Source: Clostridiaceae bacterium (lineage in GTDB: Bacteria > Bacillota > Clostridia > Lachnospirales > Lachnospiraceae). Taken from it: DNA of 64,000 nt. The stretch lies in contig CAJTGI010000009.1 of NCBI GenBank assembly GCA_910575435.1, positions 62,001 to 126,000 of the forward strand, given 5' to 3'. The notes under the pieces are model-generated. The model had not been told where the DNA came from. It was given only the letters and a program-made list of their open reading frames with translations, and did not search any database. Both the position numbers and the translations under genes were made by a program. This document shows positions 25,469-34,292 of the stretch, piece after piece. Every line of letters starts with the position of its first letter. The first letter of the stretch is position 1.

Positions 25469-27196
25469 ATGAAAAAATCAACATGGAAGAAAGCGGTATC
25501 CCTGCTGTTGGCAAGTACAATGGTAGTGGGTTCTGCGGCAGCTGTTACCGGCTGCGGAGGAAGCAAGAAGAATGAGACGATCACATTGGATGTGTTCAGT
25601 CAGGTAGCGAACTATTCGGGTCTTCAGACCGGCTGGATGGGTGACATCTTGAAAAAGAAGTTCAACGTAAAGTTTAATATCATTCCAGATCAGCAGGGAA
25701 TGCTTCAGACTCGTATGGAGGAAGGCAATCTGGGAGATATCGTTATTTTCGGACACAATGATACAGATTATCAGAATGCTGTAAAGAATGGCTTGCTGTA
25801 TGACTGGGAAGAAGATGATCTTGTAAAAGAGTATGCTCCCAATGTCTATAAGAACATGAAAGATGCCATGGAAAAGAACAGAGGCATCACCAAGGTTGCG
25901 ACGAACAATAAGGAGAGCAAGGTATACGGAATCGGAAATGATATCGCGCTGAGCAATGAGGATCATCAGTCATTTTTCTATACATGGGATGTGCGCTGGG
26001 ATCTTTATAAGCAGTTAGGCTATCCTACGGTTAAATCACTGGATGATTTCAAAAAGCTCATGTTGGATATGAGGAAGATTTGTCCTAAGGACGACAATGG
26101 CAATGACACATATGCCGTATCTCTGTGGCCGGATTGGGATGTGGATTATGTAATGTATGTCAAGGCGACTGCTACGGCATGGTACGGATATGACGAGTTG
26201 GGAATTGGTTTATATGATCCTGCTACTGGAAATTATCATGACGCTCTGGAGGAGAATGGTCCTTACCTGGAGATGCTGAAGTTCTTCAATGAATTATTCC
26301 AGGAGGATTTGGTAGATCCTGACTCCATGACACAGACATATGATAAGGCAGTAGAGAAGGTTCAGAACGGCGGAGTATTCTGGTCTATCTTCAATTACTC
26401 TGGTCAGCTGGCTTACAATAAGCCCGTACACACTAAGGCCGGCAAGATGATGTACAGCATGAAGCCGGAAGACGCTAGCCCGATCGTATATGGTATGAAT
26501 ACCCAGGGTGGCGACTATGTAACATGTATTGGCGCTTCTTCCGAGTATCCTGAGAAGTGTATGGAAGTAATCAACTGGTTTGCAAGCCCAGAGGGCAAGA
26601 TGACATACGCATATGGACCTAAGGGACTTTGCTGGGATTATGACAAAGAGGGCAACACTTACTTTACAGATCTGGGCAAGGAGTGCAAGAAGAATATCAA
26701 TACCAAGATGGGCAACGGCTACAAGGGCTCATTCAAGGATGGTCAGTGCCAGGCAGCAATCTCTACATGGGCAAATGACGTAGAGAATCCGGATTCTAAC
26801 GGAGAGACTTATAACAGTGATAACTGGAAGAGCAATATTACCAAGGCTGAGACAGAGATCGAGCAGGATTGGAGAGATAAGACAGGCTGCAATACAGCGA
26901 ATGAATATTTCGAGAAGAGCGGCAAATATACGGTTTCTCCTGGTACATCATTTGCAATGGAGCAGAAGGATGACGATTTGAAGACCACATGGTCTCAGGT
27001 AACACAGGAAATCAAGGCTGGTTCTTGGAAGGCTATGTTCTCTAAGACTGATAAGGAATTTGAGAAGAATGTAAGTTCCATGATTAGCAAGACTAAGAAG
27101 TACGGATACGATAAGTGTCTGGAATGGTCAAAGAAGCAGGCTGAAAGAAGATATCAGTTAGAGCAGGAAGCAACTAAGAATAGCAAGAAGAAATAA
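25469..27196 (+). CDS. Extracellular solute-binding lipoprotein 3
   Basis: The 575-residue lipoprotein (lipobox AVTGCG) is a close paralogue of binding protein 2, with long identical blocks such as NSDNWKSNITKAETEIEQDW. GAAGGAGGAG lies before ATG 25469. It is monocistronic, with a 260-base upstream region holding a palindrome at 25394 and a terminator after the stop. It probably serves the same permeases. The region around 25250-25440 has a candidate promoter but no gene. The binding-site differences from protein 2 cannot be judged by eye. Confidence 0.9.
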   Translation: MKKSTWKKAVSLLLASTMVVGSAAAVTGCGGSKKNETITLDVFSQVANYSGLQTGWMGDILKKKFNVKFNIIPDQQGMLQTRMEEGNLGDIVIFGHNDTDYQNAVKNGLLYDWEEDDLVKEYAPNVYKNMKDAMEKNRGITKVATNNKESKVYGIGNDIALSNEDHQSFFYTWDVRWDLYKQLGYPTVKSLDDFKKLMLDMRKICPKDDNGNDTYAVSLWPDWDVDYVMYVKATATAWYGYDELGIGLYDPATGNYHDALEENGPYLEMLKFFNELFQEDLVDPDSMTQTYDKAVEKVQNGGVFWSIFNYSGQLAYNKPVHTKAGKMMYSMKPEDASPIVYGMNTQGGDYVTCIGASSEYPEKCMEVINWFASPEGKMTYAYGPKGLCWDYDKEGNTYFTDLGKECKKNINTKMGNGYKGSFKDGQCQAAISTWANDVENPDSNGETYNSDNWKSNITKAETEIEQDWRDKTGCNTANEYFEKSGKYTVSPGTSFAMEQKDDDLKTTWSQVTQEIKAGSWKAMFSKTDKEFEKNVSSMISKTKKYGYDKCLEWSKKQAERRYQLEQEATKNSKKK

Positions 27197-27252
27197 GGTG
27201 CTTTTCTGCGATATGGATATCGAAGTCTGATACGCTGATATAGCGAATGCTT

Positions 27253-27289
27253 AAGAGCGTCACAGTTTGAAACTGTGGCGCTCTTTTTT
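27253..27289 (+). terminator. Intrinsic terminator after binding protein 3
   Basis: AAGAGCGTCACAGTTT pairs with AAACTGTGGCGCTCTT (one G-T pair) around a single-base centre and runs into TTTTTT. Confidence 0.85.
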
Positions 27290-27463
27290 GCAGAAAAATG
27301 GATGAGGTCGATTTCTTTTTGCTGTGGGGCATGGGGTTGTGATCTCCAAGAGAACCCTTGAAAAGAGTGGATTTAGTCATAAAGAATATTTTTATCTAAT
27401 AGAATATAGTAAGAAGAGATTTCACGGAAAGAATTTGCAGAATCAAGTATAACGGAGGGAACT

Positions 27464-27907
27464 ATGTCAAATACCAAAATTGTGGTTTTACAGGCAAAAA
27501 AATTGATATACGCAGGAATTCTGGCCTTGGCTGTCATTATTATTATAGTGGTGCTGCTGGTGCTGTTTTGGCCCGGAAGAAATCAGGGAAAGGAATTGAC
27601 ATACGATTATGGCACCGAGGAAATCTATGAGGCAGGGGTCTATACCAAGGAATTAAAATTAGGTGACACCTCGGTGAATTTGCAGCTGACGCTGGATGAA
27701 GACCACGTGAAGTCTCTGGAAATAGTGAACCTGGAAGAGAGTGTGGAGACGATGTATCCTTTGATGAAGCCCACGGTGGAAAAGATTTCCAAGCAGCTGA
27801 CGGCAGGAAACGGGATGGAGGAGATCGTGATGTCGGAGGATGCCCAATATACGGAGAAGATGCTGGTGGAGTCCGTGAAGGAGATGCTGGAGGAACACGA
27901 GAAGTAG
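27464..27907 (+). CDS. Small membrane-anchored protein of unknown function
   Basis: The 147-residue protein has one long hydrophobic segment near the N-terminus (about residues 14-36, ILALAVIIIIVVLLVLFW), then about 110 external, acidic, beta/alpha residues (LKLGDTSVNLQLTLDEDHVKSLEIVNL). I do not recognise a family; the body is faintly like small FMN-binding-type repeats but has no flavin site. CGGAGGGAAC precedes the ATG. It stands alone between two terminators. Confidence 0.65.
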   Translation: MSNTKIVVLQAKKLIYAGILALAVIIIIVVLLVLFWPGRNQGKELTYDYGTEEIYEAGVYTKELKLGDTSVNLQLTLDEDHVKSLEIVNLEESVETMYPLMKPTVEKISKQLTAGNGMEEIVMSEDAQYTEKMLVESVKEMLEEHEK

Positions 27908-27951
27908 TGTCGCTGCGAAGCACTATAATCTGCTGATGAATGAGCAAGAGG

Positions 27952-28009
27952 CTGTATCATTGATATGCAGGCAAAAAAAGTCTGGCTATCAGTGATACAG
28001 TTATTTTTT
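27952..28009 (+). terminator. Intrinsic terminator at the left edge of the mosaic region
   Basis: CTGTATCATTGATA (27952-27965) pairs with TATCAGTGATACAG (27987-28000), one G-T pair, followed by TTATTTTTT. Confidence 0.75.
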
Positions 28010-28040
28010 GGTTAGTCTATCCTCTCATACTCCATTGACC

Positions 28041-28268
28041 TCATTTTGCAACTTCCGTTAAGTTTTGCCATTTACAATACTGTATAAATTTTAAACCACA
28101 CTTTTCGATTACTTTGCCCAATGTAAGATTTGGCTCAGCGTGGCTTGCGCGAAAATGTGTCACGCCAAATTCCCTGCGGACATAGTCCATCATGGCTTTC
28201 GCCGCTTCTGTCGCATAGCCATTTCCCCAACAGTCATAGCGTAATTGTAGCCAAATCTCCAATACTCC
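28041..28268 (-). pseudogene. GNAT acetyltransferase C-terminal fragment (copy A of a 186-base repeat)
   Basis: The minus strand encodes the end of a GNAT N-acetyltransferase (WGNGYATEAAKAMMDYV, then EPNLTLGKVIEKCGLKF, the acetyl-CoA-binding and C-terminal part). Bases 28083-28268 match 33708-33893 with only about four mismatches. The N-terminal half is missing: at 28269 the sequence switches to a relaxase tail. It is therefore a broken copy left by rearrangement. Confidence 0.8.
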
Positions 28269-28269
28269 G

Positions 28270-28462
28270 TAGGAAACTGCCCGACTTCAAAACGTTGCAT
28301 ACGGAGTACAAGGAGCTTACGGAGAAGAAAGACAAGCTGTATCAAGAGTATGGGAAGCTGAAAAAGAAAGTAAAGCAGTATGATACAATCAAGCAGAATG
28401 TAGACAGCATCTTGCGGCAGACAAAGCAGCCGGAACGGGAACGGCAAATTGAGAGCAGATAA
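28270..28462 (+). pseudogene. Relaxase (MobA/MobL-like) C-terminal remnant 1
   Basis: The frame reads LPDFKTLHTEYKELTEKK, a linker, KKVKQYDTIKQNVDSIL and ends after an Arg/Glu/Gln-rich tail at TAA 28460-28462. This coiled, charged ending is typical of relaxase proteins of integrative and mobilisable elements of Firmicutes. There is no start or catalytic domain. A shorter copy of the same tail is at 30483-30575. Confidence 0.55.
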
Positions 28463-28602
28463 AAGCATAATAAGGGCAGGGCATAGAAGTCATTGAATGA
28501 CCTCTTGCGCTGTCTTTGTGCATGAAACAAAAATTTGAAGATATTTTACAAGACTTTCTGGTGTTTCAGCGGTACAATATGTGCGGAAAGGAGCAAAAAC
28601 AT

Positions 28603-29433
28603 ATGAAGAAAGAAACAAGAACGGTAGTTTATGATGATGAAATAAGGATTGAAGCCTATCGTTTTGAGGGGACCCGGCAGCCATTTCCAAACCATTTCCA
28701 TGAGTATTATGTGATAGGCTTTGTTGAGGATGGGCAGCGTGTTTTATCTTGCAAAAACAAAGAATACCGTATAGAAAAGGGCAATGTCATACTTTTTAAT
28801 CCGGGGGATAATCACGCCTGTGTCCAAAGCGACAACGGGACATTTGATTATCGGGGATTTAATATTTCCAAAAGTATCATGCTTGATTTAGCGGAAGAAG
28901 TAACCGGGAAACGGGAGCTTCCCGGCTTTTCAAGGAATGTTGTTTATGATGATGAAATTACCTGTTATCTGCGTCCGCTTCACGAAATGGTAATAACGGG
29001 AAACTCTGATTTTGGAAAGGAAGAAAATCTTTTATTCCTCATTTCCGAACTGGTACAAAAGTACGGACAGCCTTTTGAAAGCTGTGTGCCGGAATGTCCG
29101 CAGGAAATTGAAAAAGCCTGTGAATTTATTAGGCAGCACTTTAATGAACGGATTTATTTAGACCAGATATGCCGTTACGCCGGTTTAAGTAAATCTACCC
29201 TGCTTCGGGCTTTTACCAAAATAAAAGGCATTACCCCGTACCGATATTTGGAAACAATCCGTATCAATGAAGCAAAGGTATTGTTGGGAAAAGGTATGCA
29301 GCCCGTAGAAGTGGCTATGCAGACAGGGTTTTCAGATCAGAGTCATTTTACAAATTATTTTACTAGATTTATTGGGCTTGCCCCCGGCGTTTATCGTGAC
29401 ATATTTTTTGACAGGAAAGGGGACGGTGAGTAA
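28603..29433 (+). CDS. AraC-family transcriptional regulator
   Basis: The 276-residue protein has an N-terminal cupin-like sensing domain (FPNHFHEYYVIGFVEDG, then FNPGDNHACV) and a C-terminal double helix-turn-helix (LDQICRYAGLSKSTLLRAFTK, then PVEVAMQTGFSDQSHFTNYF). ATG 28603, with GGAAAGGAG 7 bases ahead, is preferred over the in-frame ATG at 28516. It overlaps or abuts the EamA gene and is likely its regulator. Cargo of the mosaic element flanked by relaxase tails. Confidence 0.9.
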   Translation: MKKETRTVVYDDEIRIEAYRFEGTRQPFPNHFHEYYVIGFVEDGQRVLSCKNKEYRIEKGNVILFNPGDNHACVQSDNGTFDYRGFNISKSIMLDLAEEVTGKRELPGFSRNVVYDDEITCYLRPLHEMVITGNSDFGKEENLLFLISELVQKYGQPFESCVPECPQEIEKACEFIRQHFNERIYLDQICRYAGLSKSTLLRAFTKIKGITPYRYLETIRINEAKVLLGKGMQPVEVAMQTGFSDQSHFTNYFTRFIGLAPGVYRDIFFDRKGDGE

Positions 29434-29437
29434 CAGA

Positions 29438-30349
29438 ATGGAGCATAAAAAAACATCCGGACATTTAGCGGCTTTATTAACAATCGTAATATGGGGGACG
29501 ACATTTATCTCCACTAAAATCCTGTTGGTGGATTTTCAGCCTGTGGAAATTTTGTTTTTTCGTTTTATTATGGGCTTTTTGATTTTATTCATGGTACACC
29601 CCAAAAGATTAAAAATGACAGATTATAAGCAGGAATTGACCTTTGTTGCTGCGGGATTGTGTGGGATATGCCTATATTACCTGTTGGAAAATATTGCTTT
29701 AACATTTACACTGGCTTCTAATGTGGGCGTGATTATATCTGTTGCCCCATTTTTTACGGCGATACTGGCTCATTTGTTTATGAAGTCAGAAGAAAAATTG
29801 CGGGTGCAGTTCTTTATTGGATTTTTCGTTGCAATGGTCGGGATAATCTTAATCAGCTTTAACGGTTCAAAATTGGAGCTTAACCCTATGGGCGATTTAT
29901 TGGCGGTCGCTGCTGCCCTTATCTGGGCTTGTTACTCCATATTGACAAGGAAAATCAGCAGTTTTGGCTATCCTGTTGTCTTATCCACCCGCAGGACATT
30001 CTTTTATGGAATTTTGTTTATGATACCAACCCTATTCTTTTTTGACTTCAAGCCGGATTTATCCCGTTTTGCGAACATGACGTATCTGTTTAATATTTTG
30101 TATTTAGGGGCAGGGGCTTCTGCGCTTTGCTTCGTTACATGGAATTTTGCAGTAAAAGAGTTAGGCGCAGTAAAAACAAGCGTGTATATTTACATGGTTC
30201 CCGTCATAACTGTTATTACTTCTGTTCTGATTTTACATGAGAAGTTGACTTTATTGGCAGGAACAGGAACAATTTTGACCTTGATAGGATTATTCCTGTC
30301 AGAGTATAAGGCAGAAAGGAAAGGTATTAAAAATGGACTTACAGAATGA
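29438..30349 (+). CDS. EamA/DMT-family drug or metabolite exporter
   Basis: The 303-residue protein has ten hydrophobic segments in two EamA repeats, starting LLTIVIWGTTFISTKILL and, in the second half, LLAVAAALIWACYSILTRK. ATG 29438 has GGTGA 8 bases ahead; GTG 29426, which overlaps the AraC stop, is an alternative. EamA proteins move small metabolites across the membrane. The AraC regulator just upstream probably controls it. Its last codons overlap the start of a truncated DUF2000 gene. Confidence 0.88.
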   Translation: MEHKKTSGHLAALLTIVIWGTTFISTKILLVDFQPVEILFFRFIMGFLILFMVHPKRLKMTDYKQELTFVAAGLCGICLYYLLENIALTFTLASNVGVIISVAPFFTAILAHLFMKSEEKLRVQFFIGFFVAMVGIILISFNGSKLELNPMGDLLAVAAALIWACYSILTRKISSFGYPVVLSTRRTFFYGILFMIPTLFFFDFKPDLSRFANMTYLFNILYLGAGASALCFVTWNFAVKELGAVKTSVYIYMVPVITVITSVLILHEKLTLLAGTGTILTLIGLFLSEYKAERKGIKNGLTE

Positions 30350-30419
30350 AAAATGTGTTATGGTAATTGACGAACATCTGCCGTTAGGAATTATTGCAAA
30401 TACGGCAGCTATTAGTTAG
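30333..30419 (+). pseudogene. DUF2000-family gene, truncated after 28 codons
   Basis: The frame begins inside the end of the EamA gene and reads MDLQNEKCVMVIDEHLPLGI then IANTAAI before TAG. This is the conserved N-terminus of DUF2000 proteins, which are normally about 140 residues. The rest is missing: after a short unassigned stretch the relaxase-tail repeat begins. An AraC-EamA-DUF2000 operon appears to have been cut by recombination. Confidence 0.65.
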
Positions 30420-30482
30420 CCGCTACGCTCCAGTTTTCTCATGCACTACTAAGGAGTTGCAAGCAGCAAAAAACGGTGAAAG

Positions 30483-30575
30483 TTGAAAAAGAAAGTAAAG
30501 CAGTATGATACAATCAAGCAGAACGTAGATACTATATCAAGGCAGCCCGAAAAGGAACATAAAAAGGAACGCTAA
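30483..30575 (+). pseudogene. Relaxase C-terminal remnant 2
   Basis: LKKKVKQYDTIKQNVDTI matches remnant 1 at DNA level (the stretch AAGAAAGTAAAGCAGTATGA is identical) and ends at TAA 30573-30575. Together the two tails bracket the AraC-EamA cargo. Confidence 0.55.
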
Positions 30576-30681
30576 AAGTGTTTTCTGTCCAGTTGTGCTG
30601 TCAAAACGTGTTTTCGTGCAATCGGTATTAGACATAATTTCATTTTTTCCGATATTTTATGTGAAGGTCAAAGGAGGGCAT

Positions 30682-31425
30682 ATGATAAAGGTTGCAATAT
30701 GTGATGATGAAAAGAACATAAGAAGCTACCTTGTTTCGCTTATCAGAGGGCAGAACGCGGAATGTGAAATTACGGAGTATGCTTCTGCTGATGAATACCT
30801 GTCAGGCGGCATGGGGCATGATTTACTGTTCTTGGATATAGAGTTAGAGGGTTCTGCGTCCGGCATGGACGGCAACGTCATAAATGGTATGGGAATGGCA
30901 AGACAGATTAGGGGCATGGAGCAGATAAAACAGCCCGTAATCATTTTTGTTACGGGCTATGAAAAGTATGTCTATGACGCTTTTGAAGTGGAAGCGCTGG
31001 GGTATCTGGTAAAGCCTGTGAATGAACAGAAATTTGCGGAGGTTTTCAGCCGAGCGCAGGATAAGATTTTATCCGAAACGGAGCAGAAAAAGAAAACCCT
31101 GCTTATCCGGTACGCCGGGGCAAACAAAGCCATACCGTTAGACCATATTTATTACATGGAAAGCCGGAAACACAAGGTAGTGCTTTATACCAAAGATGGG
31201 GAACAAGCCAGCTTGCGCAGCCTAGAATATTATGCAAAAATCGGGGAGCTTGAAGAAGAATTGCAGGGGCGATTCTGCCGCATACACAAAGGCTATCTTG
31301 TCAACCTCTCCTGTGTGGACGAATACAGCAGGACAGAAATCATGCTTGCAAACGGGGATAAGCTGCCCCTTTCCAAATATAAGTATGAGGACTTTGTAAA
31401 GGCATATCTGCGCTTTATGCAGTAG
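30682..31425 (+). CDS. LytTR-family response regulator
   Basis: The 247-residue protein has a receiver domain (CDDE near residues 7-10, phospho-acceptor Asp52 in LFLDIEL, KPV near 112-114) and a C-terminal LytTR DNA-binding domain (IYYMESRKHKV, FCRIHKGYLVNL). The receiver carries an insert of about a dozen residues after DIELEG compared with typical relatives. AGGAGG precedes ATG 30682. It is paired with the GHKL kinase 12 bases downstream. AgrA/VirR-like systems of this type often answer peptide signals; no agrB/agrD gene is beside it. Confidence 0.9.
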   Translation: MIKVAICDDEKNIRSYLVSLIRGQNAECEITEYASADEYLSGGMGHDLLFLDIELEGSASGMDGNVINGMGMARQIRGMEQIKQPVIIFVTGYEKYVYDAFEVEALGYLVKPVNEQKFAEVFSRAQDKILSETEQKKKTLLIRYAGANKAIPLDHIYYMESRKHKVVLYTKDGEQASLRSLEYYAKIGELEEELQGRFCRIHKGYLVNLSCVDEYSRTEIMLANGDKLPLSKYKYEDFVKAYLRFMQ

Positions 31426-31437
31426 GAGGGACAGGCA

Positions 31438-32844
31438 TTGAACGAAGCAGGTTTTAATTTGATTATGAATATCATGTCCGGCATTCAAGTGTTTTTATAT
31501 GCTGCCTGTATGACGGCTTTTTTCTATCCATTTATGGCAGGGAAAAAGGAACAGAGGAAAAGCAGAATCAAAAAAGCGCTTATGGTTTTTGCAGTTTATA
31601 TGGTTATGTATTTTATCGGCATGACAACGTCTGTTTATGGTTGGCTGTGCATGATAGGAGTAATCGTCCTCTTGGCGGCGGCTTCAAAGTTTTTGGATAT
31701 GGAGAGAGAATTTACGATTCTTTTGGGTGTGCTTTTCTTTTGTGCCAGAAAATTAAGTGCGCTGATTATGAGAAGCGTAAGTTTTCTTGTAGACAAACGC
31801 CTAGAACAAAACGCGGAAACCTTGGAAATGACTAAAAACATTTTCAGCCGTGCGGCATCAAACTATGCTTTTGTTGCGGTGTTGCAAATGCTCCTGCTCT
31901 CGGTTATGTTGTGCGTCATGGGGCGGCTTTTGAAGAAAAAAATAAGAAAGCTGCATATCAAAGAATTGTGTTACATGCTTTTGACCCCGGTAACAGGGAT
32001 TTTGTTTGTAAATATTATTTTTAGTATTCTGCTAATTGTGAATGAAAACACGATGATACAACTTTATGAACAATTCCCAGTATTTCTTGGGATTGTGCCT
32101 GTGGTTGCCGCCCTGTTCTATGCAGGGATTTTGATTACGATAGTGTCTTATCAGAAAATGATAGGCTTGCAGGAGGAAAAGGAAAAATACTTCGTGGAAC
32201 AGCAGCAGGTTCACGCAATACAGGAACGAATGGAGGAGGTGGAGCAGTTTTATCATGGCATACGCCAGATGAAGCATGAAATGAAGAACCATATGACGAA
32301 TATCAAAGGGCTTGTCAGAAATGGCTGCTATGGGGATATAGAGCAGTATATTGACCATATGGACGAAAGCATGAATGTATTTGAAATTACCATTAAAACG
32401 GGAAATACTGTTACAGACGTGATTGTGAATGACAAGCAGAAAGCCGCAGAGAAACAGGGAATACAGTTTCAGTCGGAGTTTTCCTATCCAAAATCGGACG
32501 GCTATTATGCGTATGATATAGGGGTTATTATTAACAATCTTCTGCAAAATGCCCTTGAAGCCTGTGAAAAAATGGCAGAGGGGAAAAGATACATTTATCT
32601 TTCCGGCAGGCAGAAGAAAAAGTTTTATGTGATAAATGTAAAAAATTCATTTGAGGGGGAGGTGACATTTGACACAAAAACCAATCTTCCACTTTCCACA
32701 AAGGGAAAGGATACATCCCTGCACGGCATTGGTTTATCCAATGTAAAACGTGAAGTAGATAAATACATGGGAGATGTGGATATTAGGGCAAGGAAAAACG
32801 AATTTAGCGTAGCTGTGTTGTTACAGGAAAGGAGAAAGAAATGA
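31438..32844 (+). CDS. GHKL (AgrC-like) sensor histidine kinase
   Basis: The 468-residue kinase has about six to seven transmembrane segments in the first 245 residues, a coiled linker, a phospho-His region QMKHEMKNHMTNIKGL and a GHKL ATPase end (NNLLQNALEACE, HGIGLSNVKREV). The start is TTG at 31438, with AGGAGGG 7 bases ahead; no ATG fits. It is the likely partner of the LytTR regulator upstream. The many membrane segments suggest sensing of a membrane-embedded or peptide signal. Confidence 0.87.
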   Translation: MNEAGFNLIMNIMSGIQVFLYAACMTAFFYPFMAGKKEQRKSRIKKALMVFAVYMVMYFIGMTTSVYGWLCMIGVIVLLAAASKFLDMEREFTILLGVLFFCARKLSALIMRSVSFLVDKRLEQNAETLEMTKNIFSRAASNYAFVAVLQMLLLSVMLCVMGRLLKKKIRKLHIKELCYMLLTPVTGILFVNIIFSILLIVNENTMIQLYEQFPVFLGIVPVVAALFYAGILITIVSYQKMIGLQEEKEKYFVEQQQVHAIQERMEEVEQFYHGIRQMKHEMKNHMTNIKGLVRNGCYGDIEQYIDHMDESMNVFEITIKTGNTVTDVIVNDKQKAAEKQGIQFQSEFSYPKSDGYYAYDIGVIINNLLQNALEACEKMAEGKRYIYLSGRQKKKFYVINVKNSFEGEVTFDTKTNLPLSTKGKDTSLHGIGLSNVKREVDKYMGDVDIRARKNEFSVAVLLQERRKK

Positions 32845-32918
32845 GTAGTTTATGAGTAAGTGATGTTTTAGGTGCATACCAATATGCAAACAGGACACAA
32901 TTGCAGTAAAACCAAATT

Positions 32919-32947
32919 TGCCCGGACTTATCATAAGGGGGCAAAGG
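32919..32947. repeat. 29-base direct repeat, left copy
   Basis: TGCCCGGACTTATCATAAGG and the next nine bases match 33521-33549 at 26 of 29 positions. The two copies flank the small gene at 33008-33469. Confidence 0.6.
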
Positions 32948-33007
32948 CGGCTCTGAATGACAGAAGAACCGTAGAAAAAATATTGATAACAATGGAGGAT
33001 TTGAAAA

Positions 33008-33469
33008 ATGAGCATAAATGGAATTGGACATAATTTTTATCAAAACAATGTAGCAGCAAATAAACACAATAAGAGCAGGGTAGGACAATTTTCCCCACAA
33101 AAACAGGAAACAGAGGTGTCTGCACCCGAAGATACAAGGCAGAATGCCAATGTGCAGGATATTTATAAGGCACTTAAATCAACAAATCCATTATTGGAGC
33201 AGGAGGATAATGACGTATCAGATGAAGAATTGAAGCAGGAAGATAAACAAGAATCTGAATCAAAGACAGAAATTATTGTTAAGCCAGACGGTTCAAGAGT
33301 GCTTGTAATGACAATGAGTATCGGAGGAATGGAAACAACCATGAGCTTAGAAATTTCTAAGCCGACAGAAGCACCAAATGAAAATTCGGAGCATGATACC
33401 AATAATACGCCTGCGGCTGAAAATGATACTGTATCAAATGAAATGTCGAATGTTTCAAGTGAAGCATAG
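33008..33469 (+). CDS. Small acidic protein of unknown function
   Basis: The 153-residue hydrophilic protein has no signal or membrane segment. The N-terminus MSINGIGHNFYQNN is Asn-rich, the middle is Glu/Asp-rich and disordered-looking, and one conserved-looking block IIVKPDGSRVLVMTMSIGGM precedes ETTMSLEISKP and a disordered tail. I recall similar tails in uncharacterised Lachnospiraceae proteins but can name no family. ATGGAGGATTTGAAAA precedes the ATG. A 29-base direct repeat lies on each side, which suggests a cassette that could duplicate or be lost. Confidence 0.6.
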   Translation: MSINGIGHNFYQNNVAANKHNKSRVGQFSPQKQETEVSAPEDTRQNANVQDIYKALKSTNPLLEQEDNDVSDEELKQEDKQESESKTEIIVKPDGSRVLVMTMSIGGMETTMSLEISKPTEAPNENSEHDTNNTPAAENDTVSNEMSNVSSEA

Positions 33470-33520
33470 AAAATATACATAATTTTAAGGGTATTGGTAT
33501 GTCTGCATGATGATATAAAC

Positions 33521-33549
33521 TGCCCGGATTTATTATAAGGGGACAAAGG
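33521..33549. repeat. 29-base direct repeat, right copy
   Basis: The right copy of the repeat at 32919-32947, 52 bases after the stop of the small acidic protein gene. Differences are three transitions. Confidence 0.6.
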
Positions 33550-33707
33550 GGCTATCGGTTAATACCGATTTTTAAACTCTAGAGAGACTTTCAAATTTTG
33601 TGTAAACTCAAAAACTGATATAAGATACATTGATAGTTACAAAGAGCAGGGCCGAAAATCTAGGTTCTGCTCTTGCCTGTATTATACAGGCATTTTTTTG
33701 GAGTCCC

Positions 33708-34150
33708 TATAAATTTTAAACCACACTTTTCGATTACTTTGCCCGATGCAAGATTTGGCTCAGCGTGGCGTGCGCGAAAATGTGTCACGCCAAATTCCCT
33801 GCGGACATAGTCCATCATGGCTTTCGCCGCTTCTGTGGCATAGCCATTTCCCCAACAGTCATAGCGTAATTGTAGCCAAATCTCCAATACTCCATATGGT
33901 TGTCCGGGCATATATCTCCACTGCCAATCAATCTACCGTCTGAAATACGTTCTAAGCCAAAATGGTATATACTGGAATCCTCTGCGGCAGATGCAAGTCA
34001 CTCTCTTACCTGTTGGATGTTTGTGTAAGTTGGATAGTTCATATAACGTGTCACTCTTTCATCACTGGCCCATTCGTAAACCGCATCGGCATCGCTGAAC
34101 GATAGGGGGCGAAGTGAGAGGCGTTCTGTGTTTATTACAATATGATGCAC
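33708..34150 (-). pseudogene. GNAT acetyltransferase pseudogene (copy B, nearly full length)
   Basis: From GTG 34150 (GGAAAGGAG ahead) the minus strand reads VHHIVINTERLSLRPLSF, then DADAVYEWASDERVTRYMN, an authentic GNAT N-terminus. An in-frame TGA interrupts it where Trp is expected (…QQVRE-stop-LASAAED). A frameshift near the CPDN-HMEY junction then moves to the frame encoding WGNGYATEAAKAMMDYV. Two lesions make it inactive. Its C-terminal 186 bases are duplicated at 28083-28268. Confidence 0.8.
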
Positions 34151-34187
34151 TATATGCTCCTTTCCATTATTTCAATGGTACACAAAT

Positions 34188-34234
34188 AATGGTGTTGGGG
34201 TCAACATACCTTTTCTTTTGATCCCAACATCATT
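34188..34234. terminator. Long hairpin between the mosaic region and protease cluster 2
   Basis: A 17-base stem (34188-34204 with 34218-34234, two G-T pairs) around a 13-base loop is present. On the minus strand it lies about 60 bases downstream of the gene ending at 34293, so it may terminate that operon, though no clean T-run follows. Confidence 0.5.
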
Positions 34235-34292
34235 ATCGTATCATAATAGCACACATGCGTCTAATTAACTTTTTTCCTCTGTAAAATAATAA

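Noticed and set aside
30682-32844. LytTR/GHKL pair considered as a complete agr quorum system
   Set aside because: No agrB-like protease or agrD-like peptide gene was found nearby; the small acidic protein at 33008 has no peptide-precursor features.
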